From positions 248,001 through 312,000 of the forward strand of contig JAOSKK010000035.1 of the NCBI GenBank assembly GCA_027493615.1: a DNA stretch of 64,000 bases, in the 5' to 3' direction. Below, piece after piece: positions 1 through 9,902 of the stretch. The position numbers and the translations under genes were made by a program. The DNA comes from Verrucomicrobiota bacterium. Its GTDB lineage: Bacteria > Verrucomicrobiota > Verrucomicrobiia > Limisphaerales > J093. The notes beneath the pieces were generated by a model. That model saw nothing but the letters and a program-made list of their open reading frames with translations, had not been told where the DNA came from and did no database searches. The stretch's first letter is position 1, and each line of letters opens with the position of its first letter.

Positions 1-1452
1 AGTGCCACGTGAAGGTCGAGGCGATCTACGCCAACAGCGTCCACGGCCGGCTGCTGGCCGAGGGGCACCGCGGAAGGCCCGGTGTGCACGGCGTGCCACA
101 CGGCGCACGAGATCGAGCCGCCGCTCAACGGCCACTTCAAGAAGGTGAGCGACCAGCGCTGCGGCAAGTGCCATCAGGATCGCCTGACCCGCTACCACGA
201 GACGTACCATGGCAAGGCCATGGAATTGGGGCAGGCCGCCTCGAAGGTCGAGGTGGCGGCGTGTTACGACTGCCACGGTCACCACGATGTCCTGCCGCCG
301 TCGGACCCGGCCTCCAAACTGTCGCCGACGAACATTGTCCAGACCTGCCAGACCTGTCATCCCAAGGCCAACGCGGGGTTTGCCGGGTATCTGCCCCATG
401 CGGATCCGCTGGACCGCGAGAACTACCCGCAGCTCTACGCCGTGTTCATGGGGATGACCGGCCTGCTGGTGGGCGTGTTCGCCTTCTTCGGCGGTCACAC
501 GGCCCTGTGGTTGTTCCGCTCGGTGTACCTGTATTTGCACGACTCGAAGACGTTCCGCGAAACGAAGATCGAGACGCAGCAGGGCGGCGAGTGGTTTACC
601 CGCTTCACGCCCTTCGAACGCTTCCTGCACCTGCTGGTGGTCACCAGCTTCCTCCTGCTGGTGATCACCGGCATGCCGCTCAAGTTCTACTACACGGACT
701 GGGCCAAAACCCTGTTCAGCTTCATCGGCGGCGCGCCCCACCGCGCGGTGGCTGCATCGGTTCGGCGCGGTGGTGACCTTCCTGTACTTCGGCCTGCACG
801 GGCTGCAGTTGGTGCGGCTGGCCTGGCGACGGCGCGGGTGTTGCGCGACCCGCAGACGGGGCGGTTCCAACTGCGCCGGCTCACGGGGGCGTTGTTCGGA
901 CCCGACTCGATGATTCCGACGCTGCAGGACTGGCGGGATTTCTTGGCCCACCAGCGGTGGTTCTTCGGCAAGGGCGCCAAGCCGGCGTTCGACCGCTGGA
1001 CCTACTGGGAGAAGTTCGACTATCTCGCCGTGTTCTGGGGCGTGTTCGCCATCGGCCTCTCCGGCCTGGTGATGTGGTTTCCGACGGTCTTCACCACCTT
1101 CCTTCCGGGCTGGATTATCAACGTGGCCCTGATCGTCCACTCGGATGAGGCGCTGCTCGCCGCGGGCTTCATCTTCACCATCCACTTCTTCAACACACAT
1201 TTCCGGCTCGAGAAGTTCCCCATGGACACCGTGATCTTCTCCGGGCGGATTTCGAAGACCGAGATGCTCCACGAGCGGAAGCGCTGGTACGACCGCCTGG
1301 TCGCCGAGGGCCGCCTGGACGAGTACCGCGTGCGCGACGAATGGGAACGCAGCAAAGGCATCGCCCGCACACTCGGTTACCTGTTCTTCGGTACGGGCCT
1401 GGTTCTCCTGGGGCTCATCGTCTACGCCATGGCCACCCGACTGGTGCACTGA
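1..1452 (+). CDS. CbcL-like multihaem cytochrome c / membrane cytochrome b fusion (5' partial, frame changes)
   Basis: Likely an inner-membrane quinol oxidoreductase passing electrons to periplasmic carriers. The window opens on the final Cys-His of a haem motif (bases 3-8). Four complete CXXCH motifs follow (CTACH, CGKCH, CYDCH, CQTCH), then about five hydrophobic segments with histidines placed as in HydC/FdnI-type di-haem cytochrome b (FLHLL near 625, WLHRF near 750, FGLHG near 790, VHSDEA near 1137, FNTHF near 1190). Soluble multihaem c plus C-terminal b domain is the layout of Geobacter CbcL. Frame changes: one extra base near 70 and a compensating pair near 745 and 830. The reading frame between those two carries the conserved helix. 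The stop is 61 bp before the next ATG, whose protein is a paralogue. The N-terminus lies outside the window. Family confidence is good; the direction of electron flow is inferred. Confidence 0.8.
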
Positions 1453-1512
1453 GTTCCGCCCGGCTCACGGCGCGCCGGGGTCCGGTGCCCGGGGAGGCGG
1501 GCCCTGTTGATC

Positions 1513-3234
1513 ATGACGAATCGCGCACATGCCTCTCCGCTTCGCCGGGCCGCTGGCGACCCCTCCGCCTGCTGGTCGCGGCCGTCCTGGCCCTGATCAC
1601 CTCGTCCGCTCCGCGCGCGGCCGAGCCCATTCCCGACGCCGACTGCCTGCAGTGCCACGGGGACCGGGAACTGACCCGGACGGACGCGGACGGCCGGGAG
1701 GTCTCGGTGTTCGTGGATGCGGCGGTGCTGGCGACCTCGCGCCATGCCACCAACAGTTGCTGGAGCTGCCACAGCGACATCGGCCCGGGGCATCCGGATG
1801 ACGGGGCGAAGGTCCAGGCGGTGGACTGCGCGAAGTGTCACCGCGAGCAGTCGGAAACCTTTGGGGCCAGCGTGCACGGCCTCGCCCTGGCACGCGGGGA
1901 ACCCGGAGTGCCCGCCTGCACCGATTGCCACGGGAGCCACAACGTCCTGCCGCGCGGGGCGCCAGACTCACCGCTCAATGCGACCAACCTCGGGCACACC
2001 TGCGGGGGGTGTCATGAACAGCAGGAGACCGAAGTGCGGGAAAGCGTCCATGGCCAGGCGCTGGCGCGGGGCCGCCGCGAAGCCCCCCACGTGCACCGAT
2101 TGCCATTCCGAACACCGCATCGAACCGCTCAAAGGCGCGTCCCCCATCCGGATTTCCGAGCGGATCTGCAGCCAGTGCCACGCCTCCGAGCGCATCAACG
2201 CCAAGTACCGTCTGCCGGCCGACCGGGTGAAAACGTTTCTCGGCAGCTACCACGGCCTGGCGGGCCGGCTCGGCTCGACACGCGCCGCCAACTGTGCCAG
2301 TTGCCACGGGGTCCACTTCATCCTGCCTTCGAGCGACCCCCGCTCGAGCATCCACCCCAACCACCTGGTCGAGACCTGCGGCAAGTGCCACCCGGGTGCG
2401 ACGGAGAGCTTCGCCATCCACCGGGTGCATGTCGACCTGGACAGCGGGGCCGACTTCGGCAGCGTGGTCAACCGCTGGGTGCGCCGGGCGTATCTGGTCC
2501 TGATCTTCCTGGTGGTGGGCAGCTTCACCCTGCACAACGGCCTGCTGTGGTGGCGCAAGGCGGCCGCCGCGCGCCAGGCCTCGCTGGCCGGGGAACCGCG
2601 CATGGACGCCAACCAACGCTGGCAGCACGGCCTCCTGGCCCTCAGCTTCATCGTGCTGGCCCTCTCAGGATTCGCCCTGCAGTTCCCCGATTCCTGGGCC
2701 GCGTGGGTGCTGGGCAGCGATGAGACCATCCGGCGCTGGAGCCACCGGATCGCCGCGATCGTCCTGGCCGTGCTCGGCGGCTATCACCTCTATTACGTCG
2801 CATGGACGGCGCCGGGACGGCAACTGGTGCGCGACCTCTGGTTTGCCCGCCCGGACGCACGCGAGTTCGCCGCCAACGCCCGTTACCTGATGGGCCGCGG
2901 GCGCCCGACTCACGGTCACGCCCGGTTCGGCTACGCCGAAAAGATCGAGTACTGGTCCGTGTTCTGGGGCACGGTCATCATGGGCGTGACGGGCCTGATC
3001 CTGTGGTTCCCGGTGGCCGCCACGCAGGTGCTGCCGCGCTGGGCCGTGGATGTGGCTCTCACGATTCACTACTACGAAGCCGTCCTGGCCTGCCTGGCCA
3101 TCGTGGTCTGGCACTTCTACCACGTCATCTTCGATCCCGAGGTGTATCCGCTCAACTGGGCCTTCTGGACCGGCCGACGCGCACGTCCCGCCTCATCGTC
3201 CGCGACGCTCCCCGACGATCGCCGATCCGGATAG
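1513..3234 (+). CDS. CbcL-like nonahaem cytochrome c / membrane cytochrome b fusion (frame changes)
   Basis: Second copy of the upstream architecture and probably co-transcribed with it. After a hydrophobic export signal (LRLLVAAVLALITSS, near 1563-1610) come nine CXXCH motifs: CLQCH, CWSCH, CAKCH, CTDCH, CGGCH, CTDCH, CSQCH, CASCH, CGKCH. The C-terminal half has four to five membrane helices with paired histidines (RWQHGL, RWSHRI, YHLYYV, TIHYYE, WHFYHV), expected ligands of two b haems. Predicted to take electrons from the quinone pool and hand them to a multihaem chain. A frame change lies near 2070-2095, between the fifth and sixth motifs. The start is uncertain: ATG 1513 needs another frame change before the signal peptide, and no ATG lies close upstream in the signal-peptide frame. 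Confidence 0.8.
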
Positions 3235-3695
3235 ACCTGCCCTTCACCTGCTCACGTCGGCGCCTGCCACCTCGCCTGCTCACGTCGGCGCCTGCCGTCG
3301 GTCGGGGGTGTCATGCCCGGTCTCAGGGTTCCGGGTTGGAGGGAAGAGGGACCGCGGGGGGTGAAGCCGCGCGGGGCGCGAGCCGGCCGCATTGGGGTCA
3401 CGGCTTGGTGGCGCCGTGGCACCACCGGCGCGGGTCCGAGACTTCTTAAAAAGTAATCGTATCGGAAGTGAAACTATTTGCAGATTCGTTAATGTTGCAC
3501 CTGAGCAGGTCAGAGCAAGAAATGTCGATTCTCGAGCAACGGAGGTGTGGTGGGGGCCCACGGGCCGCCTACGCTGGACGCCGTGAACCAGCGAACCTCT
3601 GCCAGTCCTCCCCGGTGTCCGGGGACCGCGCCCGGTTGTCCGCGGCGCGGCGGAGGTTCCGTTGTCCGTTACCACACCCACTGCCTCGGAGTCGT
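3235..3695. other. Intergenic region with R1 repeat arms and an AT-rich island
   Basis: No convincing gene is present in these 461 bases. The first part holds two R1 repeat arms. A short AT-rich island (about 3445-3500, with runs such as TTCTTAAAAAGTAATCG) stands out against very GC-rich surroundings and lies about 200 bp upstream of the nonahaem cytochrome start. It is a plausible promoter or regulatory site, but I cannot assign clear -35/-10 boxes. Confidence 0.4.
3247..3296. repeat. R1 repeat, two tandem half copies
   Basis: The 22-base string CCTGCTCACGTCGGCGCCTG(CC) occurs twice in direct orientation (3247-3268 and 3275-3296). It is the right arm of the R1 palindrome that appears complete at 11933-12001 and 19523-19592. 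The left arm and conserved loop are missing, so these are degenerate or truncated copies. Confidence 0.7.
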
Positions 3696-5484
3696 ATGAC
3701 TGCCCTGTCTCCCACCCGAACCCACCGACCACTCGTCCAGGCTGCTGTTCTGGCCCTGGGGTTGTGGCCCGTTGCCCTCGCTGACATGTACGATCCTCCC
3801 GCGCCTTCCGCCGGCGGGGTCGATCCCCGTCCGTTTCTGCTCTCCATCGCCCGCACCCAGAACGTGGCGACGGTGACCTGGACGGGTCTGCGCGGGCCCT
3901 ACCAACTCGCCGGCAAGGGCGACCTGAACCAGGCCGGTTGGCAACCGGTCGGCGACCCGACCCAGGACACGAGCGCCACCGTGTCCGTCCAGGAGGGCAA
4001 CGCCTTCCTGACCGTGTCGGGGCCGAACCCGAACTTCCTCGGGGCGCGGGACTGCCGCTTCTGCCATCGCACCGTGCACACGGCCTGGACCAACACGGCC
4101 CACGCCAGCGCGCTGGTCACCCTGAAGCAGATTGGACAGGACAAGAACGCGCGTTGTCTGCCCTGCCACACGGTGGGCTACGGGATGCCCAACGGGTATG
4201 TCGACGAAGTGACCACGCCACACCTGGCCGGGGTGCAGTGCGAAAACTGCCACGGCCCGGCGGGGACCCATGCCGAGAACTTCGAGGATCCCTCGATGCG
4301 CCCGCCCGTCACGGTCTCGGCCAAGATCTGCGGCGGCTGCCACAATGACTTCCATCATCCGACCTACGACGAGTGGCTCCACGCCGGCCACTCGCAGGTC
4401 AGCGAACCAGGCATGTTCAATGCCGGCGTCGGCCGCATGTTCCAGTGCGGCGTCTGCCACTCGGGCGCCGTCCGCATGGCCGTCGTGAATGATTACGACG
4501 CCGGAGGCGACGGCACCGAGGTCGTGCCTCCCACCGTCAACGACGCCAACAACGTGGCGCAAACGTGCGCGATCTGCCACGACCCGCACAAGCGGTCCAC
4601 CGAGACCCTCCCGGGTCTGGACCTGCTGGCCAAGCCCGCCCAGCTCCGCAATCCCATTGGGTCGGCGAAGTTCATGTCCTTCATCACCTCGACGAACGCG
4701 ACCAACTTCGCGGCGCAGTACGATCCGGACATCCAGCTCTGCGGCCAGTGCCACAACGAGCGCGGCGCGACCTGGGCCAACTCGACCGCCCGCCCGCCGC
4801 ACCACTCGCCCCAGTACAACATCCTGATCGGCCAGGCCGTGGATCCGCGGTTCGACACCAATACCCTCAATGGCGAGCTCGTCCGGTTCAACCAGATGCC
4901 CGCCGGCCACGGGGACCCGACGATCCCCGCGCCGTGGGGTAACCCCGCCCAGTGCACGACCTGCCACAATCGGACGGACAGCCTCGAGAGCCCGACACCC
5001 ACGACCCCGAACTACACGGGCCACAAGTTCGAGGTACAGCTCCTGGCCTGCGCCGAGTGCCATGGCTTCCTCGATGATCCCCTGGCCGAGGAGATCGCGG
5101 AGGGCGGTGTGGAGTTCATCCAGGCCGGGATCCATGACGGGATCAGGAAGACCATGGCCGAGTTGAACCTCTGGGCCGCCACCAAGATCCCCGGCCTCGA
5201 CACCCCCGGCCATACGAACTACATCGCCTTCATCGGGACGAACGCCCCGGCGTCCGTCGTGCCCTGGGGAATTCACCAACATCGGGCAGTTGAACTCGGG
5301 CAAGAGGGCCCCGGGGACCGCGGGCCAGAACCGCATCCCGCCGGCGGTGAAACAGTCCCGCTTCCTGCTCTACCTGGTGGAACACGATGCCAGCTACGGG
5401 GTGCATAATCCGCCGTACGCCCGTTACCTCCTGCGGACGGCGCAACGGCTCGCCGCTGAAGCTCCCCCTGTGCCGGCCGAGTAG
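3696..5484 (+). CDS. Secreted nonahaem cytochrome c (cytochrome c554-like; frame change near 5280)
   Basis: Predicted periplasmic or extracellular electron carrier. ATG 3696 is chosen because it opens a signal peptide ending near ALADMYD; in-frame sequence further upstream is unlike protein. After a short beta-rich segment (residues 30-105) come nine CXXCH motifs: CRFCH, CLPCH, CENCH, CGGCH, CGVCH, CAICH, CGQCH, CTTCH, CAECH. CENCHGPAGTHAENF is typical of cytochrome c554-type haem packing. A frame change near 5275-5285 moves the last 65 residues to another frame; there the sequence ends with the conserved-looking HDASYGVHNPPYARYLL, which adds a likely distal haem histidine. A strong terminator follows directly. 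Position behind two CbcL-like proteins suggests it receives their electrons. Confidence 0.8.
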
Positions 5485-5517
5485 TCACTCCGCAGCAAGC
5501 CTGCCGGCGGTGAGTGC

Positions 5518-5556
5518 GGCGGGCTCTGGTTCCGCACCAGAGCCCGCCCTTCTTTT
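5518..5556 (+). terminator. Rho-independent terminator after the cytochrome cluster
   Basis: A perfect 13-bp stem (GGCGGGCTCTGGT, 5518-5530, pairing with ACCAGAGCCCGCC, 5536-5548) with a five-base loop is followed by CTTCTTTT. It lies 34 bp after the cytochrome stop and marks the end of the electron-transfer operon. Confidence 0.85.
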
Positions 5557-5617
5557 CGGGCCGACGCCGCGTCAACTCCGGCGTGACACCCGCGCCCGTT
5601 CCGGCTAGGGGTTGGCC

Positions 5618-6787
5618 ATGATCAACGTCGACAAGGTCCGCTGCCGGACCGCAGGGGCCCTCACGGCCGCCTTCCTCGGATTCCCCTCGGGCGTCGCTCC
5701 CCTCGGACTGGCCGCACCCCCTCCTGCCGCCCCCGCGCCGGTCGCCAGGGTTTACGCCGAGGATTGGGGTCGGACACCGACTGGCGGGCCGGTGCAGCGC
5801 TTCACCCTGTCAAACCCGAACGGGCTGGTTGTGCGGGTCATCAACCACGGTGCCATCCTTACCGAGATCCGGGTCCCGGACCGTGCGGGGCACCTCACCA
5901 ACGTCGTGTTGGGATCGGATTCTCTGGAGGCCTATCTCGGCGGACATCCAGCCGCCGCCGCCGTCATCGGACGTTTTGCCAACCGCATCGCGGGGGCTCG
6001 TTTCACCCTCGATGGCGTCACCTACCGCCTCGCCGCGAACAACGGTCCCAACCACATCCACGGCGGGCCCAACAACTTCGCCCGCGCGCTGTGGACCCCG
6101 GCGTGGGTCAGCTCGACGGACGCCGGCGCGGCGGTACAACTCACGTACCGCAGCGTGGACGGCGAGGAGGGCTATCCCGGCAACCTGACCGTTTCGGTCA
6201 CGTACACTCTGACCGCTGCGAACGAGCTCCGCATCGAGTACGCCGCGGATACTGACCAGCCCACCGTGGTGAACCTCACCAACCACGCCTACTTCAACCT
6301 CGCGGGCCACGGCGGCGTGCTCGACCATGAACTCTGGCTGGCCGCCGAGACCTACACGCCGACCGACGAACAGTTGATCCCCACCGGCGCGCTGGCCCCG
6401 TGCGCGGCACCCCCTCGACTTCACAACCCCGACCGCGATCGGCGCGCGGATCGCCCAGCTTGCCCCCCGGCTCAACGGCTACGACCACAACTTCGTCTTG
6501 GGCCGCACCCCTCCCCCACCCCGCGCGGGTTTGCCCGTCTTACCGACCCGGGCAGCGGCCGGGTGATGGAGGTGAGCACGACCGAACCGGGGGTGCAGCT
6601 TTACACCGGCAACCATCTGCGCGAGTTCGTGGGGACGGACGGTGCGGTCTTTGGCCGGCACGGGGGCGTCTGCCTCGAGACCCAGCATTTCCCTGATTCA
6701 CCAAACCAGCCCGAGTTCCCGACGACCGTCCTGCGTCCCGGCCAGCCGTTCACGAGCACGACCGTATTCCGGTTCACGACGCGCTGA
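5618..6787 (+). CDS. galM: Secreted aldose 1-epimerase (galactose mutarotase; frame changes)
   Basis: Interconverts alpha and beta anomers of aldoses such as galactose and glucose. The GalM signatures are visible: IGRFANRIAGARFTLDG, NHIHGG with the first catalytic histidine, LTNHAYFNLAGHG with the second, and YTPTDEQLIPTG. The end of the fold (PGVQLYTGNHL, CLETQHFPDSPNQPEFP) is also conserved. About 390 residues, longer than cytosolic GalM because of an N-terminal export signal of about 35 residues, so it probably acts in the periplasm. ATG 5618 is preferred to TTG 5612. Frame is lost near 6400-6414 (about two bases missing at VRGTPLDF) and regained near 6520; the middle frame encodes the expected LNGYDHNFVLG. 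Confidence 0.85.
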   Translation: MINVDKVRCRTAGALTAAFLGFPSGVAPLGLAAPPPAAPAPVARVYAEDWGRTPTGGPVQRFTLSNPNGLVVRVINHGAILTEIRVPDRAGHLTNVVLGSDSLEAYLGGHPAAAAVIGRFANRIAGARFTLDGVTYRLAANNGPNHIHGGPNNFARALWTPAWVSSTDAGAAVQLTYRSVDGEEGYPGNLTVSVTYTLTAANELRIEYAADTDQPTVVNLTNHAYFNLAGHGGVLDHELWLAAETYTPTDEQLIPTGALAPCAAPPRLHNPDRDRRADRPACPPAQRLRPQLRLGPHPSPTPRGFARLTDPGSGRVMEVSTTEPGVQLYTGNHLREFVGTDGAVFGRHGGVCLETQHFPDSPNQPEFPTTVLRPGQPFTSTTVFRFTTR

Positions 6788-6826
6788 GCGGGAGGAGCAT
6801 CCTCGGGAAAACCTTCGCGTCGACGC

Positions 6827-8465
6827 ATGACGGCCACACTCTTCCAACTCGCCGGCGGCCTCGGTCTGTTCCTGCTGGGGATGGTGTTGTTGACCGACGG
6901 TTTGAAGGCGTTTGCCGGTGACGCCCTCCGCGCGGCTCTGGTCCGCTTCACCGGCACCCCCCTCAAGGCCTTTGCCTCGGGCGCGCTGGTGACTGCGATG
7001 GTGCAATCCTCCAGCGCCACGACCGTGACGGTGATCGGGTTCGTGAGTGCCGGGCTGCTCACGTTTCCGCAAGCCATCGGCGTGGTCTTCGGCGCGAGCC
7101 TGGGCACAACCGGCACGGGCTGGCTGGTCTCGGTGCTCGGGCTGAAGGTGAGCCTGGGACTGTATGCGTTGCCGCTGGTGGGGGTCGGGGCCTTCCTCAA
7201 ACTGCTGGCGCACGGCCGTGCTCGCGCCCTCGGGTTCGCGCTGGCGGGCTTTGGCCTGATCTTCCTTGGCATCGAAACGCTCCAGACCTCCATGCGCGGG
7301 CTGGCCGGGGTGTTTGATCTGGCCGGCCTTCCCAGCGGGGGCTTTCTCGGTCACCTGGTCGTGATGGGCCTCGGCATCGTGATGACCGTTCTGATGCAGT
7401 CTTCCAGCGCCGCCGTGGCGACCACCCTGACGGCCCTGCACACGGCCACCATCAACTTCGACCAGGCCGCGTCGCTGGTGATCGGGGCCGCGGTCGGCAC
7501 CACCGTCACCGGCGCGCTGGCGGCGATCGGTGGGAACGTTCCGGCGCGCCGAACCGCCCTGGCGCACGTGCTGTTCAACCTTGCCACCGGCCTGATCGCG
7601 GTCGCCCTGCTCCCGGTGTTTCTCGCCGGGATTGCCTGGGCGCAGAAGCGGATGGGGCTGGACCCCGGCGCGGTCAGCCTGGCCGCGTTCCACACGCTGT
7701 TCATCGCGGTGGGCGTGGCCATCTTTCTGCCGTGGGTCCATCCCTTTGCGCGCTTTCTGGAACGGCTCCTGCCGGATCGGGGCCCCTCCTTGACGCAGCA
7801 CCTGGATCGTACCGTGCTGCAGACGCCAGCCGTCGCCCTCGAAGCCACACGCCGGGCCATGGGTGAGACCGCCGCCGCCCTGTTCCAGGCCCTCCGCGCG
7901 GGGATCGACCCCCGGGCCGGCTTGGCCGCGGAATCGCAGGATCGTGAAATCCGCCACGCACTGGAACGGCTGCAGGAGTTCTTCCCCCAAATCCCGCCGC
8001 TCGCCGAGGACGAGCCGCTGTCGCAACTGCGGGTCGCTCAGATGCATGCCCTCGACCACCTCACGCGCCTCCAGACCCATCTCACCCCGCCGGTGAGTGT
8101 CCGGCGCGTGCTGGACGGTCCGCGGTTGCGCCCCCGCCGTGGCGCTGGCCCAAGCGGTGTTGCAGCAGGGCGAGGCCGGCCTGCGCGGCGCCGGCCCGCC
8201 CGACTGGGTGGCGCAGATCGAGCGGCAGGCGCTCCAACTGGCCGACTTCCGGCGGCGGGAGCGCCCGGTCCTGCTCCAACAGACGGCGGGCGGCGCCTCC
8301 GGGCCCGCGGAGGCATTGGCTCTGCTCGATGCCATGCGCTGGCTGGACCGCCTCGGCTACCACGCCTGGCGCATCAGCAACTACCTGGGAGGCGACATGC
8401 GACCGGAGCCAGGCCAGGCGACCAGCGAGCCGCGTCCAAACACCGAAGCCGGCCCGCCCATGTAG
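6827..8465 (+). CDS. Na+/phosphate cotransporter, NptA/PhoU type (frame change near 8120)
   Basis: Sodium-driven phosphate uptake or export at the inner membrane. The two inverted Na/Pi repeats carry the family signature twice (MVQSSSATT at residues ~64-72, LMQSSSAAV at ~189-197) within about eight hydrophobic segments. Residues ~340-545 form a helical PhoU-like domain. The frame changes near 8120; the PhoU part continues in another frame (VLQQGEAGLRGAG, MRWLDRLGYHAWRI) and stops at 8465. No pho regulator or other transport gene lies beside it. Confidence 0.88.
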
Positions 8466-8513
8466 CGTGGCAGGCCACCCGTCCGGTCGCGAGACGAACT
8501 CTGGTCTGAAGCC

Positions 8514-8747
8514 TCAACCCGAACGCCCGCCGTGGGCCGGCACGCCGTGCACCCGCTCAAACGCGCGGCAAAACGGGCAGAACCGGCGCTCCGCGACCTG
8601 CACGATCCGGAACGCCAGGCCCGCCCCACGTTTTCGCGCGCGTCGGCAAAGGGGACACCAGGCGCAGACCGCGGCCAGCCACCGGTCCAGCCTCGAGGGC
8701 GGCCGGCGGCTGAGGGCGGCGCGGGCCGGGGAAAGAGGAGTCGTCAC
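8514..8747 (-). CDS. Small cysteine-rich protein of unknown function
   Basis: A 77-residue protein starting 31 bp after the ThuA-domain gene on the same strand, so possibly in one transcript. It has two close cysteine pairs (CAWCPLC at ~29-35, FCPFC at ~56-60), spaced as in small zinc-binding folds, and ends HGVPAHGGRSG. I do not recognise a family. The short length and high GC leave some chance that it is not a gene. Confidence 0.45.
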   Translation of the reverse strand: MTTPLSPARAALSRRPPSRLDRWLAAVCAWCPLCRRARKRGAGLAFRIVQVAERRFCPFCRAFERVHGVPAHGGRSG

Positions 8748-8778
8748 GGTGGGCTTTCAGAATCGCCGAGTGGCGAGC

Positions 8779-9681
8779 TCAGCGGGGCCGCGCGTCGGCT
8801 TCCAGATCGCCGGCAGCATATTGGAGACCGTCCAGGTAAAACCGCAGGACCGGCGCGTCCTGAAACACGTTCGCGGCGTGGCCCAGACTGCAGTAGAAGA
8901 CCCGACCCTGACCGTGGGTCTTGATCCACGCGACCGCGAAGTCCCCGTCCGTGCGCTTCACGCCGCTCTTGACCGCGCCGGTGACCGGGTCGGCGAGATC
9001 CAGGCTCAGCAGCACCCGTCGATCCGCCCGGGTGTAGGGCTCCTTGAACTGGTAGATCTCGTCCTGCAGCTTGAAGCCTTGGCCGTTCCAGGCACGGTTC
9101 AAGACATGATCCGGCTCGTCCAGCTTGAAGGCCCACGTCCCACCACCGCCCCACGGGTGACCATCAAACAGTCCTCCCACCAGCGCCGCGGCCTCGGGCC
9201 AGTCATAGAACGAATCGGTCGCGGCGTGGATGCCCACAAGGCCCTTGCCCTGCCGCACGAAGTCCAGCAGCGCCTGCTTCTTGACGGCGTCCGGGAACTT
9301 GAGCTGCGTGGTGTTGTTCAGGACCACCACATCGTACCGGGCCAGATTGGCCGGCTCGAGCACCGCATAGTCCGCGCTCGCGTCGGCCGTGAAGGCCCCC
9401 GTCTTGCGGCCCATCGCCGCCAGCGCGTGGTTGGCCGCCGCAATGCCATCCCCATGCACGAACCCCTCGCAGCGCCAGAAGATCAGCACCCGGCGGGCCT
9501 GCCGAGGCGCCACGGTGGCCTTCGCCGGCAGCGCCGCCTCGATCTTTTCAATCGCGGCAGGCGGAAGCGTCGGGAGCGGCTTGGGAGCGCCCTGGGCCCG
9601 GCTTGAGGCGATCGGGCCGAGCGTGCTGAGAGCCCCAAGGACGGTCAGAGCGAAGCAGGGAAGAGCACGAAACGATTTCAT
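8779..9681 (-). CDS. Secreted ThuA-domain protein
   Basis: Signal peptide of about 30 residues, then a ThuA (trehalose-utilisation-like, class I glutamine amidotransferase-like) fold. Typical blocks are RVLIFWRCEGFVHGD, YDVVVLNNTT, KGLVGIHAATDSF, ALVGGLFDGHPWG and GQGRVFYCSLGH. At 300 residues it has the usual length for stand-alone secreted ThuA proteins. These are abundant in Verrucomicrobia and Planctomycetes and often sit near sugar dehydrogenases. The exact reaction is unsettled for most members; a role in processing oxidised sugars is inferred. No frame errors. Confidence 0.88.
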   Translation of the reverse strand: MKSFRALPCFALTVLGALSTLGPIASSRAQGAPKPLPTLPPAAIEKIEAALPAKATVAPRQARRVLIFWRCEGFVHGDGIAAANHALAAMGRKTGAFTADASADYAVLEPANLARYDVVVLNNTTQLKFPDAVKKQALLDFVRQGKGLVGIHAATDSFYDWPEAAALVGGLFDGHPWGGGGTWAFKLDEPDHVLNRAWNGQGFKLQDEIYQFKEPYTRADRRVLLSLDLADPVTGAVKSGVKRTDGDFAVAWIKTHGQGRVFYCSLGHAANVFQDAPVLRFYLDGLQYAAGDLEADARPR

Positions 9682-9846
9682 AACGTTGGATGCGTGTTTC
9701 TTGAGTAGTGCTGCTGCGACGCAAGGTAAACACGAACCACCGGCCGCCTCAAGGCCTCGTTGTCTCGGAACCCGGCCCTCCCTCCGGGAATCCTCCCGCG
9801 CGGCTGAGCGGACCGTGCCATAGACGAGCCCCCACCCGAACCGCCG

Positions 9847-9875
9847 TTGACATCACGCCCAGGCCGTATTACTTG
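9847..9875 (+). promoter_or_regulatory. Candidate sigma-70-type promoter
   Basis: A perfect TTGACA (9847-9852) lies upstream of the FG-GAP protein, in the gap between divergent genes. The best TATTAC-like -10 element starts 14 bases later, shorter than the usual 17, so the call is weak. Confidence 0.25.
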
Positions 9876-9902
9876 GCTCCATAGCAACGTTTGGAACATC
9901 CA

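Noticed and set aside
3669..5336. Long minus-strand open frame (555 codons) opposite the nonahaem cytochrome
   Set aside because: Antisense to a protein with nine CXXCH motifs and a signal peptide; the minus-strand product has no recognisable domain and arises from high GC.
6698..8335. 545-codon minus-strand open frame opposite the Na/Pi transporter
   Set aside because: The plus strand has both QSSSA signatures and membrane helices; the minus frame is low-complexity GC shadow.
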